NCBI GenBank assembly: GCA_911728455.2
Contig: OU452233.1
Span: 16,810,087-16,874,086, forward strand
Reading direction: 5' to 3'
DNA: 64,000 nt
From: Marthasterias glacialis
Taxonomy: Eukaryota; Echinodermata; Asteroidea; Forcipulatida; Asteriidae
The translations under genes and the position numbers were made by a program. Positions 13,236 to 23,825 of the stretch are shown here, piece after piece (position 1 is the stretch's first letter; the number at the start of each line of letters is the position of its first letter). The notes under the pieces were generated by a model. It was given only the letters and a program-made list of their open reading frames with translations. It did no database searches and was not told where the DNA came from.

Positions 13236-15290
13236 ACAAGTAACGGCCAGACTCATTCCACCTTGGAAAAAATTACCCTATTCGAGTTTTAGCAAAATAG
13301 GGCCATTTTTAGAGGGTTAATGTACCCAAAATGCTCCAGGAAGAAAGTCAACAACCCCAAGGGCACAATATTGGAAATTTTTTTAGCAATCTATAAAACC
13401 TAAGACCTTCAAATCTTTGATTCATAGAAAAATTGTGTTGGTTTGCATTTTATTAATGAGAATCGGTGCATTTCTCGTGAGGCGCTGACGAAAAACAAAC
13501 CACTCTCGTTGATAAGATTACAAACCTAAATAAAATCTGTTAATTTAATTGACGCAAAATGGTTTAATTGGTTTTATACGCAGCTTTGAATTATTGGATT
13601 GCTTTCTTGGTTATTTCTGCAGGCAAACGGGAGACGTGGATACAATGTACATGCCAGCATTCTGGTTCGAAAACGTAAGTATACGTCTGAATGGACAAAA
13701 TTAGACCTTATGCATTGACGTCATCACGCCGCCATCTTAGAGGTCAAACGAGGATGCAACAATGGAAAACGCTCATGGATGTACGCGCGGCGCGGAGGAT
13801 GGGCCAATGAGCAGCCCTCTTTTGAACTCTAGCCGAGAGGGCGCGCTACTCAAATTACGTCATGTGTATAAGGTCATGTTAAAACTATCGGCTTTGGCTA
13901 GGCTATCGCCGAATTGCTGAAAAAGCCTATTCGTCAACGTTGTAGCAGCTGCTGGCAACTTAGCCTTAGCCAAAGCCCCTAGAATCTGACATGACTTTAG
14001 AAGTCAACTTTCCATCTCAGTTTCATTAAGTCGTCCTGAGCAGATAATTATTGCGGTGAGTCGACTTCTAAGGTTCAGTAAAAGTCGTATTGGTGGGCTA
14101 AATTATTACAAGTCGACATCAAAGCTTTTTGTGGTCATCTTGATGAAATAAATGGTGGTTGACTTTTGTGTTCAGGTAAGTCGACTCGGCCATATTCTAT
14201 ATTTTATCCCAAAAGAAATCGAATGGCAGTTCCAGAGCTCCGTCCATGAAAAAAACAAATGAGAATGTGATTGATAACAAGCGCTTAATGTGCAAATAAC
14301 CAATAGAGGGCGTCCTTTATGTTGAATGGTTTTAGTTGTTTGGGCTGTCTTCAGTAAATGCAACTATACAGTAGAATTCTTGGAACTAGACCTCAACGAT
14401 GACAGTGTTGATGTAATTTTTGTTTTCATATTTTAGGATGTTACCGCCACGGACGTTCTAATCAGTTATTATGAGCTGGGTATAAACCTGTCGGGGACAG
14501 TCGCAACTCTCCTGCAATCATTTTGTTTGTGTATCGGAGCCACTCTTCTGGTTGTTTTCTTAGCGCTTGGGCTCTTCAGATTATTGCATTCAGGTGGAAC
14601 GAGTAGTTTCAGTGATGTAAGTAAAAACGATGGGCTTCGGTAAGTTCATCTTTCGACCTGATGTTCAAAACGTAAAATTTAAGAGCCAACTAATTCTTTT
14701 GGGAACACCATTCATAGAAAAGCATTTTTCCCAACACCAACTTTGAATATTTTTTTAATGGAATTCGCCCTTCACAAGGCCCAAATGCCACTCAAGGTGT
14801 GTGCTACTTTTTGAAGGGATGGAAACCCGGCCCCAAATGCGCAGAAACAAGGCAGGGAGAGATATAAACGCAAGGCTCTTCACAGCATAGCTAAGAACTA
14901 GGAGGGGTAAATGAATCCGTTGCGAGACAAACATAACTGCCTCTTCCCTTTTTGAAGCAATTGTAATTAAGTGTATACTCATACTCTCCAGGGAGCTGAG
15001 AAAGATTACAGGAATGTTATTGACCCATGGCTATAGGTAAAATGTAAAGCACATTGAGAAGTAATTGTGAAATTCCCTATTAAAAGATCTTGTTATGATT
15101 ATTGAATTGTTTGAAATGGTAGGTCAACTCACTGTAAAATTGAAAGCAAGAGTTTCGGAGTTCAAGACAGTTTTTTTTCTCCTTCAATTTATAGAGGAGC
15201 AAGTCGGACGAAGAAGCAAGGGAATTTACACAACACGACAACCTAGCCTACACTAAAAGTAAATCTGACATTGAAGAGGAACATTTGTAA
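3738..15290 (+). CDS. Class B scavenger receptor (CD36/SR-B/LIMP-2 family)
   Basis: Twelve exons: 3738-3875, 4700-4857, 7382-7523, 7788-8000, 8551-8692, 9075-9144, 10185-10363, 12086-12204, 12809-12882, 13623-13674, 14437-14616, 15195-15290 (stop TAA). Every intron is GT-AG and all phases join, giving 520 aa, a normal length for the family. These are membrane receptors with two transmembrane segments that bind lipoproteins, lipids or lysosomal enzymes. Visible features are an N-terminal membrane segment at about 15-38, the hallmark loop VRQFIWGYDEPL in exon 4, GTDG at the exon 5/6 junction, SNPHFFEADP in exon 8, QTGDVDTM in exon 10, a second membrane segment at about 451-476, and a 44-residue acidic cytoplasmic tail with a DNLAY motif. 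Only two of the usual ectodomain cysteines are seen (C287 and C345). SR-BI, CD36 and LIMP-2 are all possible orthologues, so no symbol is given. It is convergent with the cholinesterase gene. Confidence 0.93.
4943..5100. repeat. GGCGTAGCC-type repeat with (CAA)n microsatellite
   Basis: Starts near GGTGGCTTAGCCGGGGGG and ends near GGGTACGCCACTG, a degenerate inverted pair around C/G-rich text and a (CAA)n run at 5028-5062. Similar sequence recurs at 6903-7140, 8215-8460 and 46860-47060. It lies in intron 2 of the scavenger receptor gene. Confidence 0.4.
5274..5686. mobile_element. Long fold-back MITE in SCARB intron 2
   Basis: Two arms of about 185 bp are near-perfect reverse complements. The left arm starts CTTACTCTCTTAATG-like at about 5288 and the right arm is its complement, ending at about 5672. 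I count only about six to eight differences over roughly 170 aligned bases. The loop is about 45 bp. The arms are themselves built from small CACTCT...AGAGTG palindromes. It has no coding capacity and lies inside intron 2. Confidence 0.8.
6031..6345 (+). repeat. SINE family A, copy 1 (tRNA-Leu/Ser-like head)
   Basis: The head carries a Pol III A-box-like GTGGCCGAGCGGTC and a B-box GTTCGAGTCCC with a long variable-arm spacing, as in tRNA-Leu or tRNA-Ser. The body contains AAGACACTTAACCATT, GCCGTAGGTCCCGTG, CCCAGTTACACTT and GTGGCTGCTGAATG. The copy at 27961 begins with the same bases. It lies in SCARB intron 2, sense to the gene. Confidence 0.75.
6868..7255. repeat. Repeat rich in GGCTACNTTTAGG and its complement
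   Basis: Left part carries GTAGCTAAACCGTAGCCC-like words. Right part carries GGCTACAGTTAGG, GGCTACGTTTAGG and GGCTACATTTAGG, giving loosely inverted termini around a CGTAGCC / poly(C) core. A similar set of words recurs at 15540-15785, downstream of the same gene. It is non-coding and lies within intron 2. Confidence 0.45.
8215..8460. repeat. GGCTACGCC-type repeat in SCARB intron 4
   Basis: C/T-rich text with GTTACGCCATTG and, at its right end, TTGGCTACGCCGC. It matches the style of the repeats at 6903-7140 and 46860-47060. No coding capacity was seen. Confidence 0.4.
9165..9382. mobile_element. MITE in SCARB intron 6
   Basis: Terminal inverted repeats TACACCCTAAAAACGGATTG (left) and the complement of TACACCCTAAAAACAGATTG (right), 218 bp in all. 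The interior is made of TTGGTTAAA/TTTAACCAA words. It begins 20 bp after the exon 6 donor. Flanking TA may be the target duplication. Confidence 0.8.
9580..9895. repeat. Repeat copy (ACAAACTGCGCTGGTTGG / GCAAAAGAAAGG type)
   Basis: Shares long stretches with 29930-30240 (opposite orientation) and partly with 52310-52475. The shared words include GCTGGTTGG, TTGTTTCCAACAAATTC, CCATTATTG and TTTTGCAAAC. No protein was recognised; it is probably a non-autonomous DNA element. It lies in SCARB intron 6. Confidence 0.55.
10621..10982. mobile_element. MITE (AAAGCCCCAGCTC type), complete copy
   Basis: Left end AAAGCCCCAGCTCAACATTG and right end CAGTGTTGAGCTGGGGCTTT are inverted repeats. TTAA lies across both edges (10619-10622 and 10981-10984), either a target duplication or part of the ends. 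The two arms partly fold back on each other. It lies in SCARB intron 7. Confidence 0.8.
11846..11887. repeat. Short intron duplicate, copy 1
   Basis: About 40 bp (TACCTTCTGTTACATAGAC...AGAGAG.TGTAT) reappears nearly unchanged at 12709-12750. The two copies lie upstream of the exon 8 and exon 9 acceptors respectively, in two successive introns. Confidence 0.5.
12709..12750. repeat. Short intron duplicate, copy 2
   Basis: Near-identical partner of 11846-11887, 58 bp before the exon 9 acceptor. It could be a splicing element, a transposon scrap or the trace of an old local duplication; the sequence alone does not decide. Confidence 0.5.
13008..13490. mobile_element. MITE-like element, inverse copy of 34229-34703
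   Basis: Begins GGTGTACCACACTAAATAGG and runs through words shared in reverse complement with 34229-34703 (CTCTCAGCCTCTGGAAAAC, CATTTTTAGAGGGTTAATG, ATGCTCCAGGA). The right terminal repeat is degraded here. It includes a C/A homopolymer run at 13193-13230. It lies in SCARB intron 9. Confidence 0.65.
14755..14985 (-). repeat. SINE family C fragment
   Basis: Shares its body with 31640-31972 (TGCGCAGAAAC, GAGATATAAACGCAA, TCTTCACAGCA, GCGAGACAAACATAACTG). The tRNA-like head is missing. It lies in SCARB intron 11. Confidence 0.6.
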
Positions 15291-16822
15291 GTTGCGGCTT
15301 GAATTGAGGCCAAGCACCGTGCGCATGGCAGAGAGAAGTGGGAAATCATGTGTGAAGATGAACCATGTCTTCTTAAACGAGGACGAATGATAATGTAGGG
15401 ATAACACAGTTTTCTATATAAACCTTGTTTAAAATAGTGATTGGTACAAAACTGTTGACAAAAAAAGTTTGAAAAGCTCATTTCAAAAGGAATTATTCTT
15501 TAAGGCTTGAAAAAATTAAGTTAAATACATCCGCGATGCCCCTAAATATAGCCCGGGAACTCAATGTAGGCCGGACCTTCATGTCGTCCTAACCTTGAGC
15601 CTAAATATAGCCCGAAACCTAATGTAGTACGGGTCTAAATGTAGTCCCAACCTCGATCCTATAAATATAGCGCAATCTTGTACTTAAATATAGCCTGGGT
15701 CTATAAATTCGGACTTCATCTAAATCTTGGCTACATTTAGGTACGGGTTCAGGCTACGCTTAGGGCCGGACGACATGAAGGTTTCTGTCTATGGACTGCA
15801 CATGCGCCTCTTTTCACTTGCGCACTGTGCACATCTATTGTCATGTGAACAAATCATTGACCAGTTTGAGGTCTTCAAATAGGTACACCCAGTGTTTGCA
15901 AACTTTTAGACAAGCGAAATAAATGATTATACAAACCTGAACAATCTCGTCTTGTTAATAAGACAACAATTTGTATATATTTTACTCAAACTTATGTCAT
16001 ACAGACAAAAGTAATATGGTTTTTATAACAATGTTCAATTATCATAATGCAATGGCAAAGTGTTTCTTGTCATGACGTCACCACACTAATTTTTTTTTTT
16101 TTTTACAGAATAAGTTGACAAAAATGAGAATTTATACAGTGAATAAAATGTATTTGTACACAACCTTCTAACGTTTAACAATGTCATTGTTTGTGGTGTT
16201 GTACTACGTGTATACAAGTTAATAATATTATGTTTAAGTTCAACTTTATAAATATTTCAGTTGAACATTGAATATGTATATGCTATAGGTCGGATTCACA
16301 AAACTTTGCCTAGCCATATTTAAGAATGAGTTTTATTTGCTAAACGTTGCTTAAATTTATTTTTGCACTGAGATTTAAAATGCAGGTAATTTGTGGAAGT
16401 AGTAAATTTCCGAAAATGATGGACGCTGAATCTCGGTTCATCTTGACTGCCAAAGCACTCACGGTTTTGCGCCGACAATGATGCGTCGAGTCTGTCGTTT
16501 TAGACGCTGCCCCCGTCTTTGCAGTGACGTCATTATCACCCAACCTCTATTTGTCCTGGTTTATGATGTTTGAATTGCTACCGTTTGTCTGTCTTAAAGC
16601 TATTTTCGAAAGCAAAACGAAAACCGGTCTACGACTAAAATAATAATTATAATATATTATCTCACGGCGTTATCGCTTCTGTTGCACTGCGTCAGCAAAC
16701 AGCGCCCTCGTGTGGCAAAATGGAAAATTATAGTTCCGTTCAGGTGTATTCGAGTAAATCATTTTTTCATAGACTGACAGGAAGAGCATCGCTTATCTCT
16801 ACTCTTTCGACTGTGGGAATCA
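15291..16822. other. 3' flank of SCARB
   Basis: Follows the SCARB stop codon, so part is likely 3' UTR; AATAAA-type words occur near 15917 and 16142. At 15540-15785 lies a degenerate repeat of CCTAAATATAGCCC words flanked by GGACCTTCATGTCGTCC and the complement GGACGACATGAAGG. No further coding region was seen. Confidence 0.5.
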
Positions 16823-17043
16823 CACTCTAAAAAACTCCTGGGTCAGAATTGACCCGGGTTTCCGGATCCCGTGGGGCTTGACCCATTTTGTGTCAAAATA
16901 ACCCAGAAATGGATCAAACTGACGCATAATCCAAGTTTGTATCCCATTTTTTAACCAGTTTCCGGGTCAGTTGAACCAGAAAGAGGCTAGACCCCATGGG
17001 ACCAAGAATCCGGGTCAATTCTGATCCTGGAGTTTTTAGAGGG
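16823..17043. mobile_element. MITE (CTCTAAAAAACTCC / GGGTCA type)
   Basis: Ends are the inverted pair ACTCTAAAAAACTCCTGGGT and the complement of CCTCTAAAAACTCCAGGATC; inner words are GACCCGG and GGGTCA. A one-sided relative is at 20400-20542. It is 221 bp long and non-coding. Confidence 0.75.
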
Positions 17044-18961
17044 CAGTGACATGGGCTCATTGGCTCTAAAACTGCTATGCACTGTGGGTGCTAAACGGAA
17101 ACGGGTCGCCGTCAACAAAAGTACAGCTCTATGTTTACTGCTTGCTGTTGGCCACGCTAACATTTTGCCTGTTAGATGTTTTGCAAAGCATTGTTAAGTT
17201 ACAACATGGTTTATGATAAATCCCGTGTCTTCATGAATTTCTGAGGTAGAACAAAATTATAAAACTAAAACTTCTGAAACGTAAATATAGTGTCAACACC
17301 TGTTTATAAGTTCAACTATATTCAAATAATTCTATGCAAATCAAAAAAAATACCAATGTCAACAAGTAGACCATATCACTCACGACAAAAACAAAAAAGA
17401 AACAAATATCGTTATTATTGTTCAAATATTTCAACATCGAAATCAAATCTTCGTAAAACAGTAGTTATATAAAATGTAAAATGCATCTTAGAAAACCATT
17501 TAACACCGATGGTTATAATTATATATATACATAATTAATATATATATATATATTATAGCAATGATTATAATTTTTTGACATAACTCTTCGTGGAACTGTT
17601 TGAATCTACGTTCGGGAAACTAAAACCCCGCTTGACATGAAAACTGTCTGGCTGGTACACAAGCGGACTCACCATATTTAAAACCATTGACCATCAACCA
17701 TTATAAATACATTTAAAATCAAACAAGTGGCACTGTTTATTAGCTGTCTCAAAATTTAAAGGGGGGGCTCTGAAACGTTCCCAGGAAATTCGCAGTTTCT
17801 ATAATTTGTTGAATATGCTCTTAAGAAACAAACACACACTTAGTAAAAAAGCAAACATCCATTTGTACTAACATTGGTAATTCCTTTATATTCAAATTTG
17901 GCTTGGAACATGCGATAACGTTGTAAGGAACAAAATATACATCCATTAATAAAAGCTTTGCCACAGTTTGAAGAAAAAAATGGAAGAAGACGAAAATTAC
18001 AATGTTTCAAAAGAATGGGGTGGGAACACTTCAAATAACGTGTCCACAATCGCAGGGCCAGATGATATTATTATCTAATCAAGCCAAACCGAATCGAACC
18101 AAGCCCAACCAGAGATGCACCACAACGTTTTAAATCTCAAACTAGTCTACAACCAATTAAAAAATAATAATAATACAAATCAATATTTTTAGAAATACAA
18201 TAATTTAGAAGCAAACAAAGAAGATAAACGATTACCGCGTAGTGGACATCGTAAATCTGGCATTAAGCTGAAAAGATCCGTGAATAACAACAAATATAAA
18301 AAGGGATTTAACGAATTTCTTTAGACGGTATAAACACAACTTTATACACCCTTTATGCCTTAATAACATTTCAGTGGTGATATTCTGACCAGAGATAAGG
18401 TAAAACATTGAATCACCAATTAAGTCGCTAGCCATAATAAAGTATTGCTTCACAAAGTATGCAAAGATGCAACACGGGAGTAAACCATGTGAAAAAAAGG
18501 GGGAATCCCCTTGACGTAAAGTGGTGATGTCACGGCTTTTATTAAAACCATGCAGTCAATCCCACTGTAATATTCACAGTTAATTCTCTCTTTTAGACCT
18601 TCACAACAATGTTCGTTTAACAGAGAGAATCTTTCGGCCATCTCTGTTTTCGAGACACGTACTCGTAAAAGTATACCGGTATGTATAAATCCCAAGTTTT
18701 TTTTTACAATAGCAAACGGTTACGTTACGTATTATGTTTTTATGGGAAATTTCCAGAACAAAAAAAACACGGAATCTGTACCAACAAGCCGCGATACTTA
18801 TAATTATGAATTGATAACGAGCAACTGCTTTTAGTTTGCACTCTGACTTGGGCATGTGGCAACAACCTAGTTGCACGCTTGGTGATCTGGTCGATTCTAT
18901 CCTTTAAACTTAAATGGAAGTCGTGACGCCATCGCTTACGCGCGAAGAAGTAAAAAGTCCA
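17044..18961. other. Gene-free space between convergent SCARB and ACHE
   Basis: AT-rich DNA with (TA)n at about 17518-17557 and no supported exon. The right part is downstream of the minus-strand cholinesterase stop codon and probably contains its 3' UTR; TTTATT words such as the one near 18537 are possible minus-strand poly(A) signals. Confidence 0.5.
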
Positions 18962-21900
18962 CTAATCGTCCCCGCATTGGTTTCCGTTCACGTATTTGTC
19001 AAATTCCGCTTTCCAGTTGACCATGTACTTGGTGCTCCAATCGTCAAATTGCTGCTTCCACTTTCTTTCTGCTTCGCTGATGTCACCTGCAGAAGGAAAA
19101 CAGTAAAACAAAAAAATGAATATTATGTAAATATGTGTGTGTATGTGCGTAATTTTAAACGGGAACCCTACCGTAAATAAATTGTTACGTTTCCATCTAC
19201 TCCAGGTAAATTCTGGTCGAAACAGTGTCAGGCAGTGATTTCATAATAAGATCTCTTCGTGGTACAGACAAGACCTCTACCCCTACCACCAAGCCCCTTT
19301 ATGCATAACTTGAAAAAATAATGCGCTGTCGTAGTTAAAACATATCGGGCTAAGTTACAAGAAACATATATTTATAAACCGTTGGCTTGTGGCTAAGTAC
19401 ATTTTTAGGCTAACTGCATTCAAATTAATTCGCACCCAACGCCACAATTATAAGACGCTTCATATAACGATGCTGCGATTTCCGCATCACACCTACTAGC
19501 CACATTCGTTGTACTATCAGTTTAAATACACCTCTGTACACACCAATTTTACTGTTCCACACGAACGATGAGGCAGAGGTAATAGTGGCAGTGTGCTAGC
19601 TGTTCGGCCATTTACAATGAGCCCGAAGAGCCTGTACTTTCTACAGGCACAATTTGTACACAGCTCGAAGGTAGAGAACACAAAATCTTACATTTTATGG
19701 AGATTACACCTTAGGATTCGTTCTATCATCTTTGGATTATGTAGGGAGGGAGCACATCTCCTATTGCTATTTTTATTAGTAATGAAAAATGCTATTTTTA
19801 TTAGTAATGAAAAATGTCACAATTATCACATGACGAGTGTGGAGTCTTGCCTGCCAGGAAATACACTGGAATGAATTAGGTCATTTCTTTTCTAAACACG
19901 CTTGCGGGGTCACTACGCCGTCGACCGAAAGCAGGACTTTCTGCCGGTCTTCTGTGCTTTGTTTAGCAAACTATTTGTCTTTCGACCTTTAGCGAGTTCC
20001 CCGAACTCGAAAGACTTAAAGCATCCAGTTGAACGCACTCAGAAAGGAATAACAAACCTACCCGTCTGTGTGATGAGTGTCGGGAAGTATTGCCGCCAAA
20101 ACGCACACCGTTGGGCAAACGGGCCGCGCCCAATTATAACATCCCCATCGACAATCGATTTATCCAGCGTGAAATATTCCTGGCCCTCTACGGTGTAGAC
20201 AGGCCAGCTTCCTTCTGTGTCAGCAGGGAAAGCACCATTTGGATTCCTATTTGAACACAACAAAAAGTTACAGTTTAAGATCAGTTTGAAGTTATACGTA
20301 AGGTCAAGATGTATTTTTTTTTTCTAAAAAACTGAACACCAGTTGAAAATTTATCCTATGTCACGCTTGCAGCTGATCTTCATTTTGGTGCAAACTATCA
20401 CACTCTTAAAACTCACTGATCAGAAACTGACCCGGATTCTGAGTCCCAGGGGGCCTGACCCATTTGTGGGTCAGTCTGACCCATCTGTGGGTCAGTCTGA
20501 CCCATCTGTGGGTCAGTCTGACCCATCTGTGGGTCAGTCCGAGAAGCTTTGTTTGAGGTATATTCTTTCTATTCGAGAAATAACTGAAACGAGTAGTATT
20601 ACCGGTCTTTGCATAAACAGCTTTATTAGGGGTGCTAGGCTCGATTTCACAAATAACTTTACAGGTTGATCTCAAGGTTTGCATCAATCAGGTAAAATGT
20701 AGGGTTGGTATAGCTGATAGTGCAGTGTTCTTACTTCGTGTGGTTCAATGTATACATGAAAAGAAACCTGTGCAAATTTGGGCTCAATCCGTCGTCCGAG
20801 TCAGGAGAAAATAGTGAAAAGCCGTGCACACTCTATAGCATGTAAACACATTGTCCTTACTTTCGATCGCTACAACCGAATCTAAAATCGGGGTCTGTAT
20901 CCTCGGCTTAGACAGTATTTCAGACAGAAATATTTCTATGGAATATGATTGGTACTGGTATGAACTTCATAATCAGTAAGCTTTCAGACTGATACTACTA
21001 AAAAGATCGGGGGAGATTCATACCAATCCTGTATTCTACTTTAAAGCAGCTATGAAACAAAAATTCTCGTTGAATGCCAACGGCCACATCTATATGCATC
21101 ACTCACCCAGTTCTTGCAAAGTTCGCCCAGTACCCCATCATCATCCGACTCAGTCGTTTTTCCTCTTCGTTGAAGCCGTTTTCAGGATGAAGGGGAAGTC
21201 CAAAGATGTAAGCAATCTCATCAGCATGAAGGACTCCCATCCACTCTGGCCAGGGGTTATTCGACGCCCGGTCCGTGAACCGGTAGTAGTACACCGGCTT
21301 GCTCGCTCTGGCGTACCCTACAGCCATTTCATACGTAGGGCAAATGAAGTTGTAATCGCCGGTTGACATGTCAATTGCTTCCCGGAGAAGGGCTCGGTCA
21401 TTGGGAGACAGCCATGGTGTGTACTCGAACTTCAGCGCGTTCAGCCCAAAAGAGTTGGCCTGGGGAAAAGCATATTTCAAGGCTTCAACAAATTCCTCAT
21501 TGTTCAGAAGGCTTTCTGAATCCTTGGAGAATCCGGGAACCTCGTAGATAAGGAAGAATGTCCCTTCGTTTGTGTTGCTACCGATGAGCATCTCACAGTC
21601 TTTCACCGCGCCCCGGCTCAAGGCTGACTCCGGGCGTTCAGTCAAGAAAGTGCCGTCAATGACCGGCACGAACGGAAAATCCAGGTAGTCTGTTGACACC
21701 CACTGGGACGCAAGGATCTCCACGACGTCCCTATTTCGCAGGCAGTCGATAACTTGCGGGATAGAGAGCGTATTCCCGTTGGTGTCTTCGGTACACTGGA
21801 GTGCACTGGCGAGAAGCATCCCCCTGTTGATGCCCTCCTCCATGGTGTAGTGCCCCCATGGAACAGTTGCTGATGCACTCTCGAGAGCCGCACGCTTAAA

Positions 21901-22638
21901 CAGGTGCATGCTTTCAGGGGACACCATATGGAGCCCGATGCTGGCTGCTCCAGCACTCTCCCCAAACAACGTGACTTCCTTTGGATCTCCACCGAAGACG
22001 TGTATATTGTCTTGAACCCATTGCATAGCAAGGGCCTGATCTCTCAAGCCCATATTACCAGGTGCACTTGAGTCGTCCATTGCCAGGAATCCAAGAGCGC
22101 CAACTCTATAGTTCATTGAGACCACAATAAGTCCCTCTTCTGCCACCAATGTTTTCCCATCGTAGACGTCCAGTGAGTCCACTCCAGATATAAAAGACCC
22201 GCCGAATATCCACAGTAACACTGTGCCGTTGGTTGGTCTTGGGTATGGTACCCAGACGTTCAGATTCAGGCAGTCCTCCTCCAGTCTGACGTTTGGATTC
22301 CACATCTCGGATCCGGGGAAGCCCGGGAAGGCTTCATCCGGAACCTGGAAGCATCCATATCCGTGCGTGGTTGCATTGTAGGTACCATCCCACGGCTCCC
22401 GGGGTAGTGGACTCTTGAAGCGTAGGTCTCCGACCGGGGCCTTGCCGTACGGAACGCCCAAGAAAGCGTCCACGGCCTTCCCGAGGACAGTCATGCGTTT
22501 TCCAAGGATCTGACCAGTTGAGATCCTTTCTATTGGGCCGGCGGACCCTGCATCCTGTGATGCTACGAACGACAGGAAGCCCACAACGAGGGCGAAGCTG
22601 AACTCGGCATTCATTATCACTGTCTTGCAGGTGAACAT
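18962..22638 (-). CDS. Acetylcholinesterase-like enzyme, T-type tail
   Basis: Three coding exons on the minus strand: 22638-21107, 20246-20062, 19086-18962 (stop TAG). Canonical splice sites and matching phases give 613 aa (605 if Met at 22614 is used). The enzyme hydrolyses choline esters at cell surfaces and synapses. Residues counted from 22638: signal peptide near 9-28, choline-site Trp113, catalytic Ser228 in FGESAG, Glu358 in NEGTFF and His471 in GVLHADE. Cysteine pairs are C96-C123, C282-C299 and C433-C558. The last exon encodes a tryptophan/aromatic amphipathic T (WAT) peptide ending NQCGDD, which in other cholinesterases forms tetramers bound to ColQ or PRiMA. The oxyanion motif is GGSF, not GGGF (Ser148, equal to Torpedo 119). 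A strong acceptor ends just before 22638, so a 5' untranslated exon is likely. One large exon followed by two small ones resembles vertebrate BCHE. Confidence 0.93.
20400..20542. repeat. Half MITE with four 21-bp tandem units
   Basis: The left end (CACTCTTAAAACTC, CTGACCCGGATTCTGAGTCC) matches the left half of the 16823-17043 MITE. It then runs into exactly four 21-bp units (GACCCATCTGTGGGTCAGTCT) at 20457-20540. Each unit contains the palindrome GACCCA...TGGGTC. The right half of the element is absent. It lies in the first coding intron of the cholinesterase gene. Confidence 0.75.
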
Positions 22639-23640
22639 CTGTATGCAAAGAACAGGAAACAATCCAACTGTTATTACAAAATTTGCACAAACATTCTTGG
22701 AATTAACCCTCCTACTTTTGTGTCACATTTTCCAGCGAAGAACCATTCTAACGTAGTTTTTTCCACGTACTGCATCTCTTAGGAACTCCCTGATCCTTGC
22801 CTGGTGCATGTTTCCCTCCATCCCAATATCTAGACAAGTTTAAGAGGAATATCATTTCGTACCTTCAGCTTTCTTGAGTTTTATATCTTATGTTTTTCTT
22901 GACCAAGAGTGGCTTTCAGCCCTGTTTGGTGCGAACTTACATTAATAAAAGTGAAATTATTTAATATGTATGGTGGCACAGCTTTGCACAGAACTGTAAT
23001 TTGCCAGTCAGTGCAATTCATAGATTATTTTTTGAGTGGCAACGTCCTCCACTTGCTGCATGAATTAACGATATTAAGTGAGTCTCATATCGTTCCCCTC
23101 CTTTGTACTGTGTTCTCCATGGTTTGTCTGATGGATGGATGTTTATTTAAAGCCAGTTGCTATGACCCGGAACGTTCAGTATCTACAGTCTTAACAAAAG
23201 TGAAATGGAAACTATTCGGTGAATTGAAATGTAACAAAGGCGTTGAAAGGATACGGATGTTCAAGGGGGGGGGGGGTAGGTTCAACAACAAAATCCACGG
23301 CAGTTGAGAAATGTTTCAATCAAAACTAACAATAACAAAACCCTGTGTTTAGAGTTAAACATTTTAAACGATGAATGGGGACCAATAATTTTGTAACCAA
23401 CTTGTTTGAAATGATCGATCTTTCCATCAGCTATCTGAAAACTTTTTTTCAAATGGGTTTTTAGCTTTCTTTCCAAACTAAACATTACTTTGGAACTATA
23501 ATAATAATCCATTCTCAATGACATTGGTTAGGCAAGTCTTGGTTTTTTTTTAAGTACAACTTCTATGAAATCAAGGGAGCTCGCAAACAGGTGCACAAAG
23601 GATGTTTTGTTTCCATTTAAAACTAACACTGATTATGAAT
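22639..23640. other. 5' region of the cholinesterase gene
   Basis: Upstream of the ACHE start on the minus strand; presumably holds a 5' untranslated exon and promoter, but I cannot place them. A G-run at 23264-23277 and no supported coding exon were seen. Confidence 0.4.
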
Positions 23641-23644
23641 ATAC

Positions 23645-23825
23645 TTGAATTATTATTCATTGTGTTTTGGGGACTGACTCCAAGGAACCCTCAAAAGTTC
23701 CTTGCACTGCAACCCGTAGAGGCCTGAAGATACCCTGTGTAGAGAAGATGATGAGGAAATGTCAGTTTCAGATGTGGGAGCAAAACTCCAACTGGTGGAA
23801 AACCGATGGAATCAGATACATAGGT
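23645..23825 (-). repeat. SINE family B fragment
   Basis: Body of SINE family B on the minus strand (GAGGCCTGAAGATACC, GTCAGTTTCAGATGTGGGAG), as at 2838-3040. The tRNA-like head is missing. Confidence 0.6.

Noticed and set aside
16340-16543. A 67-residue minus-strand frame between the convergent genes
   Set aside because: No similarity recognised and no splice or poly(A) context beyond chance.
20343-20687. Open frames with repeated VGQSDPS or RLTHRWV
   Set aside because: They arise from the four 21-bp units of a non-coding MITE arm inside an intron, not from a repeat protein.
21642-22690. Other open frames overlapping the cholinesterase exon
   Set aside because: They are out-of-frame shadows of the exon at 22638-21107 and show no domain.
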